A stretch of 64,000 nt of DNA from Aphanomyces cochlioides (lineage: Eukaryota; Oomycota; Saprolegniomycetes; Saprolegniales; Verrucalvaceae), in the NCBI GenBank assembly GCA_019828595.1, contig JAHQRK010000035.1, positions 124,001 through 188,000 of the forward strand, in the 5' to 3' direction. The notes below the pieces were generated by a model. It saw only the letters and a list, made by a program, of their open reading frames with translations. It did not search any database and was not told where the DNA came from. This document shows positions 30,490 to 40,700 of the stretch, one piece after another; within the stretch, counting starts at the first letter, position 1, and each line of letters begins with the position of its first letter. A program made the translations under genes and the position numbers.

Positions 30490-30640
30490 GATATGGCATG
30501 TGGAATGTAATGGGTAAGTGGTCTTATCTGTAGAAATAGCTCCTTGAACTTCTGACCTTCCCAACTTGAAGGTAAAAAGGTGTACTGTATGTAAGCACTA
30601 CTACAGTATACACACATTAATTAACTGCACTGCCCACCTT
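30490..30640. repeat. Extra partial copy of MULE and Tc1 ends beside the right arm
   Basis: It reads TAATGGGTAAGTGGTCTTAT, then GTAGAAATAGCTC (MULE end), then CTTCTGACCTTCCC and AAGGTAAAAAGGTG (Tc1-type end), then TACTGTATGTAAGCAC. This matches 28545-28660 in the arm in the same orientation but is not identical. It begins exactly where the giant repeat stops. Confidence 0.7.
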
Positions 30641-31124
30641 CCACCATGTGAGCTACACATACTACTCTGGTCCGAAATAATTGTCATATTGCATATTTTT
30701 TGGGGTACAATTCTTGTTAACTTGGTTTTAGTATTAAACAGTTTGAAGAATTTATCAAATTTTAACATATTTATATTAAGGGCGGGTGTGGCAATGCATG
30801 AATAAATATTCTGTTTTGACATTTTGTGGTTATCTTTTGACACCTTTTTGGATCATTTTACATATCATTTCTACCCCAACATGGTCATCAAATTGATACA
30901 TCTGATGTCAGACACGTTGAAAGCGCAGAACTCTGCAATGCAAAGCTTTGCCTGGTGTGGGCTATTGATACGTTGACCCGGTCCTGTGGCTCTACCCCCA
31001 ATGTCTTGGCTTAGCGTGCAGCCAGCTGAACAGCTAGCTGCGAGATCCAAACTAGAGATGACTGGCTTTTGTGAGCTTGGTGAAGTGGACCCTCCCACGA
31101 ACGATACGAAGTAAGTCCACAGGT
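30641..31124. other. No gene recognised
   Basis: AT-rich at first, more balanced after 30900. Short minus-strand ORFs near 30871-31205 show no family pattern. Confidence 0.35.
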
Positions 31125-31660
31125 GGCGTGACAGAGGGTACATATACCTCCGTAACCCCTGTAGCCCCAGTGGACTCCGCCACTACATGTGCTTTCAAGG
31201 CACAAAACCAGCCATGCTCATTTCAAACACAATGACAACGACGACACATATTGTCTTAGTCTGCAACTACGACGCATGTTTCTGCGGCGCTCTCGCCCAT
31301 TGCAAACACTGCAGCCATCGTCGGTGACAACAACAGCCCTCGCCTTGGCATGTTTGACTCGACCACCGTGACTTGACAGGGGATACGTATCCCTCCGTAC
31401 CCCCTGCAACCCTGTTGTGATGAAATGCCATGAATCTCAACCTTTGTGTGTGATGTGACAGGGGATGCAGATCCATCTGTGACCTCTGTAACCCCTGTTG
31501 TGACGAGGTGCCGTGGAGCTTGACCTTTGTGTGTGGAACATGGAGATTTGGGCGACTCACGCACGATGAACCTGACTCATGAACGACACAATGGATCGCC
31601 TGTAACGGGACAGGGGATGCAGATACCTCGGCACCCCTGTAACACCAGCAATGGCGAGTC
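31125..31660. repeat. Degenerate ~80-bp tandem-like repeats
   Basis: Units starting near 31125, 31372, 31453 and 31603 share GACAGGGGATRCRKAT, then a Y-rich CCTCNGT, then ACCCCTGTAACCCC. Two adjacent units also share TGCCRTG and ACCTTTGTGTGTG. Spacing is irregular. Minus-strand ORFs over them have repetitive peptides and are probably by-products. Confidence 0.55.
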
Positions 31661-32598
31661 ATGCGACTCAACCACGACCACACGACGAATGAGCGACCTA
31701 CCACGGCGTTGTCACTTTAATAAGGACAGGCGCCCGAAGTACGAAGTCGGATTGCACGGGTGCAGGGTCGACACCATGTCAGACATGGGTGAAAACCGAA
31801 GATCGTCATGCGATGCAGATGCTCAGGAGAATTTTGCACTTGACTCATCTGCCCATTGGCCAGCTGTCTAGCGTCCGAACGAAACACAATCGCGTGATTG
31901 GAAGACCAGTCTCACCAAGGTTCAAACTCAAGTTGTTGTCGTTCCGACTCGAACGCAAGACAGGTCTAGCTAGCTTAAACTATGTAATACACTTCCCTTT
32001 TTGCAGTGAATGCCTTCCGTGTGAAGGTTCTGGAGCTACACTACCAGCGAGAAGTAAGCAAGGCCAAGAAGCGAGCAGTAGCTGCGACTGGCACCCCCAA
32101 GCAGCGTCAACACAACGAGCGATCGCCCTTTACCAGCCCGAGCCTAGTCCTCGAGCAAGATCTTGGGAAACAGATCAGCAGCGCAGGTCCAGCAAGAGTG
32201 CCGTCCTTGCTGCCAATCGTGCGCTTCCAACGAAAACACCCCCGACGGACCCCTCCGAGCCCCCTGCGACCTCCGCGTCTTGTGTGCTTGTGTGCCCTGT
32301 TGTGTCCTTCCTGCGTCCTGGCTGTTTGTTTGTCGTGTTTGCCTGCGCCTCTGTTGCATGTTGCTGCGTGAAACTTCCACTGAAGCCCAGTCATCTCCCG
32401 CGATCTCTCAGTCTTACCAAGTTCGGTCGTTGCAGCCCTTACGGACCCCTCTGCAACTCCCATATCCCCTGTCGAAACCCCCTGTGTGCGTCCAAGACTC
32501 CCCTTGTGTGTTGCGAACGCCTACTTGTGGCTCATCAAAGTCAACTCCCTCAAGAATTAAATATCAAAACAAGTTTTTTGTCGTTTAACACACGACAC
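31661..32598. other. Low-confidence ORF region
   Basis: A plus-strand frame at 32006-32371 (NAFRVKVLELHYQREVSKAK and onward) follows a pyrimidine-rich CTTTTTGCAG that could be a splice acceptor. Its first ~60 residues look protein-like; the rest is Pro/Leu/Cys-rich and doubtful. No family recognised. A longer frame at 31789-32817 lacks an ATG and domain features. Confidence 0.3.
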
Positions 32599-33161
32599 GG
32601 GTCTGGATGCCCATCAAATTTTTTATTCCATAAAACTGAAATGACATTTTGGAAACATTTTTCAAAGTTCCAAATTCACAATTTAAAATGGAATAGTTGG
32701 AGAATTTGTTATTTGTCTGGATGCCACAACTTGAGGCCCACAAGAAACTTCAACATTACCGGTACAGGCGATTGTTGTCATACTGCTGTGTCAGTCTCTT
32801 CCGACCGGAAACTTTGAAATGAGCCAGAGATGAGCAAGGCTCGATCACTGTCGCTTCTCAGAGTGTTAGAACATGCAACAGTGATAATATATAGTGTATG
32901 CGTGTATTTTTGTAGAGATGACAAGCTGAATCTCAAGCTTGACTCGATCACTGCGTTCATGACGAAAATGTGTCATAAAAAAATAGACCAATTTGGTCCA
33001 TTTTTTTATGGCATAATTTGGCCAAAACTCCAGAAAATTGTGACAAAAAATTCTTTGAGAAGGTGGCATCCAGACAGTCAAAATTGAAAATTATGACATA
33101 TTTCGAATTATGGCATTTTTTGGCATTTTTATGCCATTTTTGGTGGCATCCAGACCCGCCC
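32599..33161. mobile_element. MITE-like element upstream of the kinase
   Basis: GGGTCTGGATGCC at 32599 is matched by GGCATCCAGACCC at 33145-33157. A second inner pair (GTCTGGATGCC at 32715 and GGCATCCAGAC at 33064) is nested inside. The right end is followed by TAA, a Harbinger-type target, but the left flank is not clearly TAA. No ORF of note inside. Confidence 0.5.
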
Positions 33162-33236
33162 TAAAACCACAATATATCTTGCTTTCTTTTATTAATACGA
33201 CTCATTACCGTCTACTCAATCGCTTCAGCTACAAAG

Positions 33237-34754
33237 TTGATTCGTCAAACTCTTGAGGACATCAAAGAGAGAACTTCCGACTTAGTCGCATCTGGATCTG
33301 CGATACTGGATCTATCTTTGAAGGTTCAAGTTCATCGCCAACAAGTTTTAGCCATTGGACTCTTGGTTGCAGATGTACTTCGTCAAACAAACCACCAATA
33401 TTCACCGAGCGAACAGCAGGCGCTCCTCTTAGTTATCAAGAATGTTGAAACTTACTTTCAGGCCAACCTTCTGATATTTCAACCATGGACTTTGCCGGTG
33501 GATGCTCACAGCGTGAGTAATGTCGTTGAAGCTATTTCTCTGTTGCAAAAGCAACTCATTCAAGAGACACGAAATCTCAAAATCAATTCAAGCATTCAAG
33601 TCTTGGGAAGTGCTAAAGAAGATTTACGACGTGACCTTGCAAAAATGATGGACAAGTTAGAAAATGCCGACAGGTGTTTGGAAATAGTTCAAGAGATGCC
33701 GGACCATCGACAGACGGACGCACTCGTTGAGCTGTTGATCCAATTTCAGAGAGGTTTGGAGTACTATGAACGTCAAGTTGCCTTTGGCAATATCCAACGC
33801 AACACCGATTTTGAAGACGAAGTTACGTCCTTCCGAATGAAAATTCGCAGCACGATCGATGGTATATACCGAGCCAGAGGAATATCAAACGGCTTTCTAC
33901 TTGACACGATTAAACCTTGGATGCTGTCATCAGACGAGGTTGAATTTAATCCAAATGACCAATCAATGGTTTTGGGCTGTGGTGGATTTGCCACAGTGTT
34001 CAAAGGAAGATGCAATGGACAAGCGGTGGCTATCAAACGCCTCGACCAAATATTCAACACGGATTCAATTGGGTTGGAAAAAATGATTGCCAAGGAAATC
34101 AATGGATGGAAGGACATTTCTCACGAGCCGTATATTTTGAATTTAGTTGGTGTTTGCACCAAGACCCCGACGCCTATTTTGGTTAGCGAATTGTGTCGAA
34201 TGAATATCCGTCGCTACATCCGAGATCGACCAGAGATGCTCCTCCCACTGGTGTATCAATTTGCTTGTGGCTTAGCTTGTATTCACAAGGCTTACATTAT
34301 CCATCGAGACTTGAAAGGCGACAATGTCTTGATCACATATCAAGACACAGTTGCGATTACAGATTTTGGACTGAGTCGAACAGTTACAAGTCGTGAAAAT
34401 ACACGCACTATTGTCAAAAGAGCTGGGACAATGAATTGGATGAGTCCTGAGCAATATTTTCTTCCCCGAAGTGTGACAGCAAAATCGGATGTGTGGTCCT
34501 TTGGAACGACTCTTTGGGAAATTTTATTCGACGACACTCCTTTTCGAAATTGCAGTGAATATGAGTTTCGAGACGAAATATACCAGCGAGAGAACGATCG
34601 ACCTGAAAAACCTGAAGAAATGGACCCTAATCTTGAGCCATTGTGGACTTTGATGACGAAATGCTGGCGATTGAAGCCAGAGGCCCGGCCATCTGCGGAT
34701 GAGATCGTGGAATTTTTGAAGAATGAGTTTGCCTCTCAAGTAAAAGTATTGTAG
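33237..34754 (+). CDS. TKL-type protein kinase lacking its native start
   Basis: A 505-codon frame ends at 34754. The first ~230 residues are helical with no recognised fold. The kinase domain follows: glycine loop LGCGGFATVFKGR (~247-259), VAIKR, catalytic loop HRDLKGDN (~356), DFG (~377), MNWMSPEQ and SDVWSFG, ending with RPSADEI. All catalytic residues are present, so it should phosphorylate Ser/Thr; the family is abundant in oomycetes. The loop and MSPEQ wording suggest tyrosine-kinase-like (TKL). No ATG lies in frame before the domain. The frame is open back to 33165, where the MITE-like element ends, so the first exon was displaced or lies upstream beyond an intron. Confidence 0.82.
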   Translation: MIRQTLEDIKERTSDLVASGSAILDLSLKVQVHRQQVLAIGLLVADVLRQTNHQYSPSEQQALLLVIKNVETYFQANLLIFQPWTLPVDAHSVSNVVEAISLLQKQLIQETRNLKINSSIQVLGSAKEDLRRDLAKMMDKLENADRCLEIVQEMPDHRQTDALVELLIQFQRGLEYYERQVAFGNIQRNTDFEDEVTSFRMKIRSTIDGIYRARGISNGFLLDTIKPWMLSSDEVEFNPNDQSMVLGCGGFATVFKGRCNGQAVAIKRLDQIFNTDSIGLEKMIAKEINGWKDISHEPYILNLVGVCTKTPTPILVSELCRMNIRRYIRDRPEMLLPLVYQFACGLACIHKAYIIHRDLKGDNVLITYQDTVAITDFGLSRTVTSRENTRTIVKRAGTMNWMSPEQYFLPRSVTAKSDVWSFGTTLWEILFDDTPFRNCSEYEFRDEIYQRENDRPEKPEEMDPNLEPLWTLMTKCWRLKPEARPSADEIVEFLKNEFASQVKVL

Positions 34755-35321
34755 CGTCTGGCCTTGCTACTCCAATGCAATATGAACAATTTCAAATCAT
34801 TGAAATATACTGACGTCGCCTGAACCACATACATATTATCCGATTTCGCAATTATAGGTTGTTCTTCTCTCGATATCTGTAGAACGTGTATTCATATTGG
34901 ATTTTGAGCAAAAACATGAGTTTTCTTCCATCCTATACAATATCGGGGGAACCATCTTCTATTTCCATGGAAACATCGTCAAGTTAGAACTGAGCTACTC
35001 TTGACTTGCATAATTTCTCTTGCATGAAACTAAGTGCCACAAGGCTCAGTCCAGCATTGTATTCATTCCCCAGTGTAGTCTTCGACAGCCACAGAGCTGC
35101 AGTAGCAAGAAATTGCGGAGCGAGGCATTGAGCTTGCACGCCATATTGGATTCGGATCATCTTCTTGGATACTGTGCGACTCGTAATCGTGTTTGTCGAT
35201 TTTTGCGGAATAAAATTTCCGCATTTAAAATGCTTTGCGGTTTTGTGGTTTCAGATTGCCGCAAATTCACTCAAAACTATCGCAAATTTGTCCCAAATTT
35301 GCGGGAAATACAACTGTGCCC
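34755..35321. other. Intergenic, no gene recognised
   Basis: It contains words repeated in both orientations around TTGCGGAA and CCGCAAATTTG (35205-35310), suggesting transposon debris. Confidence 0.35.
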
Positions 35322-35833
35322 CAGTACGAAGCTGCTGCTGCGCTCTGTGCGATCGCAATGACCCGCGAGATCCAAACGCTCGAGCAAATGGAATTCGTTT
35401 GCTTGGCACAGCTCGCCAACTAAAGCTTGGACGCAGGCGTGCAGGAGAACATTACGTTGGTGTTGCGGCACCTCAGTGGGTCGGAAGACCACGAGGGTGA
35501 AATTGGATCCGATTGTGGCCTCCATGCCTTCTCGACGCTTGCTCGCCCTTTCAGCAAGGTAACCACGTTCTTCAAGCTTGTCCTTTTAGCTCTTGCGTGC
35601 TGAAACAAGTGCGATTGCTCTCAACTGGCTCATGGAAATGGAGGATAATCGCTGCATCCATGTCGAAGCATCGTCAAATCACTCTACCGTGGCTCTGCAG
35701 CAGCGCGTCGCCAGGGATACGTTGTCCAAACTTGGACGGCGCAAAACACTCAATCCCACCATTGCAGGTTTTGTCGGTCGAGGTAGCGACTCTTTTCAGG
35801 TCCAAGTCATCCCTCGAAAGACTGGACGTCATT
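35322..35833 (+). pseudogene. Unrecognised spliced gene, interrupted by TAA
   Basis: One frame reads YEAAAALCAIAMTREIQTLE, reaches a TAA at 35421-35423 after CLAQLAN, and continues as SLDAGVQENITLVLRHLSG. A 31-nt GT-AG intron (35559-35589) joins in phase 0 to AETSAIALNWLMEMEDNRCI and LGRRKTLNPTIAGFVGRGSD. A GTAAGA donor at 35834 probably ends this exon. Continuity across the intron supports a real gene in the past. I do not recognise the family, and the stop suggests decay. Confidence 0.45.
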
Positions 35834-35973
35834 GTAAGAACGTTCACCACTTACCTTCCATAAAAAATCTCACACATTTCAACTGTCTACTTTTTCGACG
35901 CATCGACAAACGCGACCCAACCACGTATCCAATTTTGCATGGCATTGTCCAAGTTGTACGCTCCCTAAGAGCA

Positions 35974-36195
35974 TCATAAGCCATGAAAAACAGGAAAGCG
36001 AACCATGTTGAGCTCGTCCTTGCTTTCGCCATCGACGCCAGAAGGCCACACGCCGCCATAGACTCGAATGCCAGTCGCTTCTTGCGCAGCGTCGCGAGCA
36101 GCCTTGGCTTCCTCGACAGAACTATATGGTGCCAGTGATCGCTCCAAGGCCTTTGTAAAACGAAACGTAGAAGCAGTCGAAAAGAGCGGAAACTT
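35974..36195 (-). pseudogene. Unrecognised coding-like exon
   Basis: A minus-strand frame with no ATG reads FTKALERSLAPYSSVEEAKA, then ATGIRVYGGVWPSGVDGESK, then a TGA. It looks like protein code cut from a larger gene. Family unknown. Confidence 0.3.
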
Positions 36196-36239
36196 TCATG
36201 CAGCGGGCGGTCAAACGCTCGTAGAACCACCCGATGTGT

Positions 36240-36350
36240 CCCTAATTGGTTGGTCGCGTATTTGGATCAAGCTGCCAGCATTTCGTAATCAAAGCCCACA
36301 AAGGCTCAAGGTATGGATCCAAGTCGTCTGGCTTTGCACGATGAGCATCT
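36240..36350 (-). pseudogene. Kinase C-terminal fragment
   Basis: The minus strand reads AKPDDLDPYLEPLWALITKC and WQLDPNTRPTN before a TAG. The neighbouring kinase has PEEMDPNLEPLWTLMTKCWR and LKPEARPSADEI at the same place, so this is the end of a related kinase gene. The rest is gone. Confidence 0.6.
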
Positions 36351-36678
36351 TTAGAAACCATCATATTAAGACGAAGTATTTCCTATGATAGGACTGAGCA
36401 CTATAATGCAATGAGTACAACAACATATTTACGATTGAGGAGTCAAACCCAATTTGTTAAGGCCAAGTTTCAGTGACGCCCTATTGAAAAATCACATTCC
36501 TTTGCCACAATCCCCAATCTTCTATCATCAGTCAAATATTTCCTACGATGGTCATTCGTGCGCGTTGCGCGCAAGCGATAAAACCCAGCGAATATCAATG
36601 AAATCAAGTATTTCGTGTATTTCAACGTTAACAAGGCTGCTCTCGTCGTAAAACATTGCACGTGTGATATGGCTTCAC
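36351..36678. other. Intergenic, no gene recognised
   Basis: Nothing supported on either strand. Confidence 0.4.
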
Positions 36679-37659
36679 TTACGTTCGGGCGATGCAATTG
36701 TGAATAAATTGACGCAATGCAATCAAATCAATGGAAGTCATGTCGTTTTCATGACCCAATAGAGCATTTGGCCACACCACTCCTTCAAAGATGCACGCCA
36801 TGGGAAATTCCAAAGTGAGAGGGGTAATCGCGATATTGTCTCCAAATTCAGTGACAGTTTCTTGGACTGGTTGACCTCGTACAAGAAGAATAGCACGTCG
36901 TCGATTGCTGTTTGGTGAGATGTGAATCCCAATTCCCACTTGCACTGACGTATATCGTGGATGTACCCAGTTGTGAAGCTTCTCAAGTAATTTGTCAAAC
37001 GTTTGGTTCTTGTAGGCCACTTCAATGACGACGTTGGGAAAGGGATCTTGTTTTGCAGTGCCAGCCAAAACTTGGCCTCCAACGCGCAGATTCTCGGGCT
37101 TCAGGCTTTCATCCGCTTGTTGGTAATGTGGGCGACGACTAGCTCCAACTTGAAATGTTGTCGACATGCAATTAGTCAGGTAGTCAATGAGGGTGTCGTT
37201 TCCAGCTCTCACGACTTGCCGAATAATGGAACGGAAGACACGACCGACAGTCTCATCGTGTACGGCGCATGGAAGGCTGTAAACGACGACGCGGCCTTTG
37301 TCGTCATCAAGTGGTTCATACTGCCATCGTCGGATGCGTCCTTCGTTCTTCTCGAGCCATTTGTTGAAATCTTCTGGTGAAATCGACTCGAAGAGGACCA
37401 CAGGTCCCCAAGACGGATCTCAATCATCATCCAGCGACGGCGCGTCTTCAAACGGACAGTTTTCGATGTCTTCAAGCGCCCGTCGCACTCGCGCTAGTCG
37501 ATCGTCGTCTAATTCTTCCAGCGAAGACGTCGCTGCGCTGGCTTGTGGTGCCGACGCCGTTGCAATACGCGGAGGTGGGGCAGCGATTCTTATCGCGCCA
37601 GGAGAGAAGCGCTGTCGCTTGCTTCGATAGTTGCCTCTGGCCGAGACGCTTCGAATCAT
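36679..37659 (-). pseudogene. PD-(D/E)XK nuclease-like protein interrupted by one TGA
   Basis: From ATG 37659 (MIRSVSARGNYRSKRQR) a basic, low-complexity N-terminus leads to an acidic stretch, then a TGA at 37420-37422. The same frame goes on without an ATG for another 246 codons. This second part has EDFNKWLEKNEGRIRRW, then DPFPNVVIEVAYKNQTFDKL and VGIGIHISPNSNRR. A hydrophobic strand ending in E-V followed by a K recalls the Uma2-like PD-(D/E)XK nuclease fold, though only weakly. Total length 326 residues if read through. The TGA is either a nonsense mutation or a removed intron feature; no GT-AG pair fits well. Confidence 0.45.
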
Positions 37660-37758
37660 CGCGCGCGAAATTCAAGACTGATGTTGCAATGGTTTTGATT
37701 CTTTTTATCCGTATCTGGATAATTGATAGAACACCTGTTACATACTACATTGTATAGA

Positions 37759-40700
37759 ATGACTTGTCTTCGGAATTCACAGAAAAATAATCCTACTATG
37801 TATATTTCAGCCAATCAATAGTTATTAAAAGTTGTGCGGTGTTTAATTGGCCAAAAACACAAGTCATGAGACAGCGCGACTCTTACGTGCAAGTCTCAAA
37901 AGGCAATCGAAAATGCCTTTATTGACTTCAAAAGGCAGGCAATCATCAGCATACTTGAGACTACCTTAGAGTTTAGTGTTTGTTCTAAGAGCATCTCCAG
38001 CAGTAGTTTCTATTTCTATTTCTAATCGAAGTTACGGATAACTTTTAGCAACTCATTGGATTTATCCGTAATTTTTGGGGTTGGAGTTGCTATTGGTGTC
38101 CAGAATAGCAACTCAAAACATGAATTTGTTCGGATAATCGAATAAATTGCTAAAAATTATCCGTAAAACCGAAGTTTTGACAATAGAAATAGAAACTGCT
38201 GCTGGAGATGCTCTAAGGGTGTTAAATCTCTAATATAACGATGAGTGATAAAACCACGCTAGTAGATTCCAGCCATAAGTTGAAATGAAACATCGCGTTG
38301 CGTGGACAGAAAGAAAAGGGAATACAACACCTCAACTGCTCAACGCTTCTCACTATCTTAGCTTGTTGTGCTGCACTTCTTAGCAATAGATTCTTCATCA
38401 TATTGCATATCTTATCTACGACTCGTCAAACGTCAGTCAAGGTCAGACTGTGTTTTGCTCCCTGGTTTTCTTGATGCTATTTTTGGGATTTTCTCGAAAT
38501 GTGATTGGCTCATTTTCCCGCAGAAAAATCCTTCTGTGGATTGCATTCCATTCGCATTCCACTCAAACTTTATTTTATTTCATACAAAATGTAGTGCTAC
38601 AAATAATTAAATCATGAAAAGAATTTTGAGTATTTTGGAAAATACAGGACAAATTTTCTGTGGATGCATACAAACGGCAATATTTGTCCGATGTTTTCCG
38701 GAGAATGACTTGTCTTCGGAATTCACAGAAAAATAATCCTACTATGTATATTTCAGCCAATCAATAGTTATTAAAAGTTGTGCGGTGTTTAATTGGCCAA
38801 AAACACAAGTCATGAGACAGCGCGACTCTTACGTGCAAGTCTCAAAAGGCAATCGAAAATGCCTTTATTGACTTCAAAAGGCAGGCAATCATCAGCATAC
38901 TTGAGACTACCTTAGAGTTTAGTGTTTGTTCTAAGAGCATCTCCAGCAGTAGTTTCTATTTCTATTTCTAATCGAAGTTACGGATAACTTTTAGCAACTC
39001 ATTGGATTTATCCGTAATTTTTGGGGTTGGAGTTGCTATTGGTGTCCAGAATAGCAACTCAATACATGAATTTGTTCGGATAATCGAATAAATTGCTAAA
39101 AATTATCCGTAAAACCGAAGTTTTGACAATAGAAATAGAAACTGCTGCTGGAGATGCTCTAAGGGTGTTAAATCTCTAATATAACGATGAGTGATAAAAC
39201 CACGCTAGTAGATTCCAGCCATAAGTTGAAATGAAACATCGCGTTGCGTGGACAGAAAGAAAAGGGAATACAACACCTCAACTGCTCAACGCTTCTCACT
39301 ATCTTAGCTTGTTGTGCTGCACTTCTTAGCAATAGATTCTTCATCATATTGCATCTTATCTACGACTCGTCAAACGTCAGTCAAGGTCAGACTGTGTTTT
39401 GCTCCCTGGTTTTCTTGATGCTATTTTTGGGGTTCTCGAAATGTGATTGGCTCATTTTCCCGCAGAAAAATCCTTCTGTGGATTGCATTCCATTCGCATT
39501 CCACTCAAACTTTATTTTATTTCATACAAAATGTAGTGCTACAAATAATTAAATCATGAAAAGAATTTTGAGTATTTTGGAAAATACAGGACAAATTTTC
39601 TGTGGATGCATACAAACGGCAATATTTGTCCGATGTTTTCCGGAGAATGACTTGTCTTCGGAATTCACAGAAAAATAATCCTACTATGTATATTTCAGCC
39701 AATCAATAGTTATTAAAAGTTGTGCGGTGTTTAATTGGCCAAAAACACAAGTCATGAGACAGCGCGACTCTTACGTGCAAGTCTCAAAAGGCAATCGAAA
39801 ATGCCTTTATTGACTTCAAAAGGCAGGCAATCATCAGCATACTTGAGACTACCTTAGAGTTTAGTGTTTGTTCTAAGAGCATCTCCAGCAGTAGTTTCTA
39901 TTTCTATTTCTAATCGAAGTTACGGATAACTTTTAGCAACTCATTGGATTTATCCGTAATTTTTGGGGTTGGAGTTGCTATTGGTGTCCAGAATAGCAAC
40001 TCAATACATGAATTTGTTCGGATAATCGAATAAATTGCTAAAAATTATCCGTAAAACCGAAGTTTTGACAATAGAAATAGAAACTGCTGCTGGAGATGCT
40101 CTAAGGGTGTTAAATCTCTAATATAACGATGAGTGATAAAACCACGCTAGTAGATTCCAGCCATAAGTTGAAATGAAACATCGCGTTGCGTGGACAGAAA
40201 GAAAAGGGAATACAACACCTCAACTGCTCAACGCTTCTCACTATCTTAGCTTGTTGTGCTGCACTTCTTAGCAATAGATTCTTCATCATATTGCATATCT
40301 TATCTACGACTCGTCAAACGTCAGTCAAGGTCAGACTGTGTTTTGCTCCCTGGTTTTCTTGATGCTATTTTTGGGATTTTCTCGAAATGTGATTGGCTCA
40401 TTTTCCCGCAGAAAAATCCTTCTGTGGATTGCATTCCATTCGCATTCCACTCAAACTTTATTTTATTTCATACAAAATGTAGTGCTACAAATAATTAAAT
40501 CATGAAAAGAATTTTGAGTATTTTGGAAAATACAGGACAAATTTTCTGTGGATGCATACAAACGGCAATATTTGTCCGATGTTTTCCGGAGAATGACTTG
40601 TCTTCGGAATTCACAGAAAAATAATCCTACTATGTATATTTCAGCCAATCAATAGTTATTAAAAGTTGTGCGGTGTTTAATTGGCCAAAAACACAAGTCA

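Noticed and set aside
31789..32817. 342-codon plus-strand ORF
   Set aside because: It lacks an ATG start and domain features, spans low-complexity sequence and conflicts with a more protein-like frame at 32006.
33189..33205. Sequence close to a phage T7 promoter (TAATACGACTCATTA)
   Set aside because: It differs from the functional consensus at the core and initiation bases, and nothing else suggests vector or phage DNA; treated as chance.
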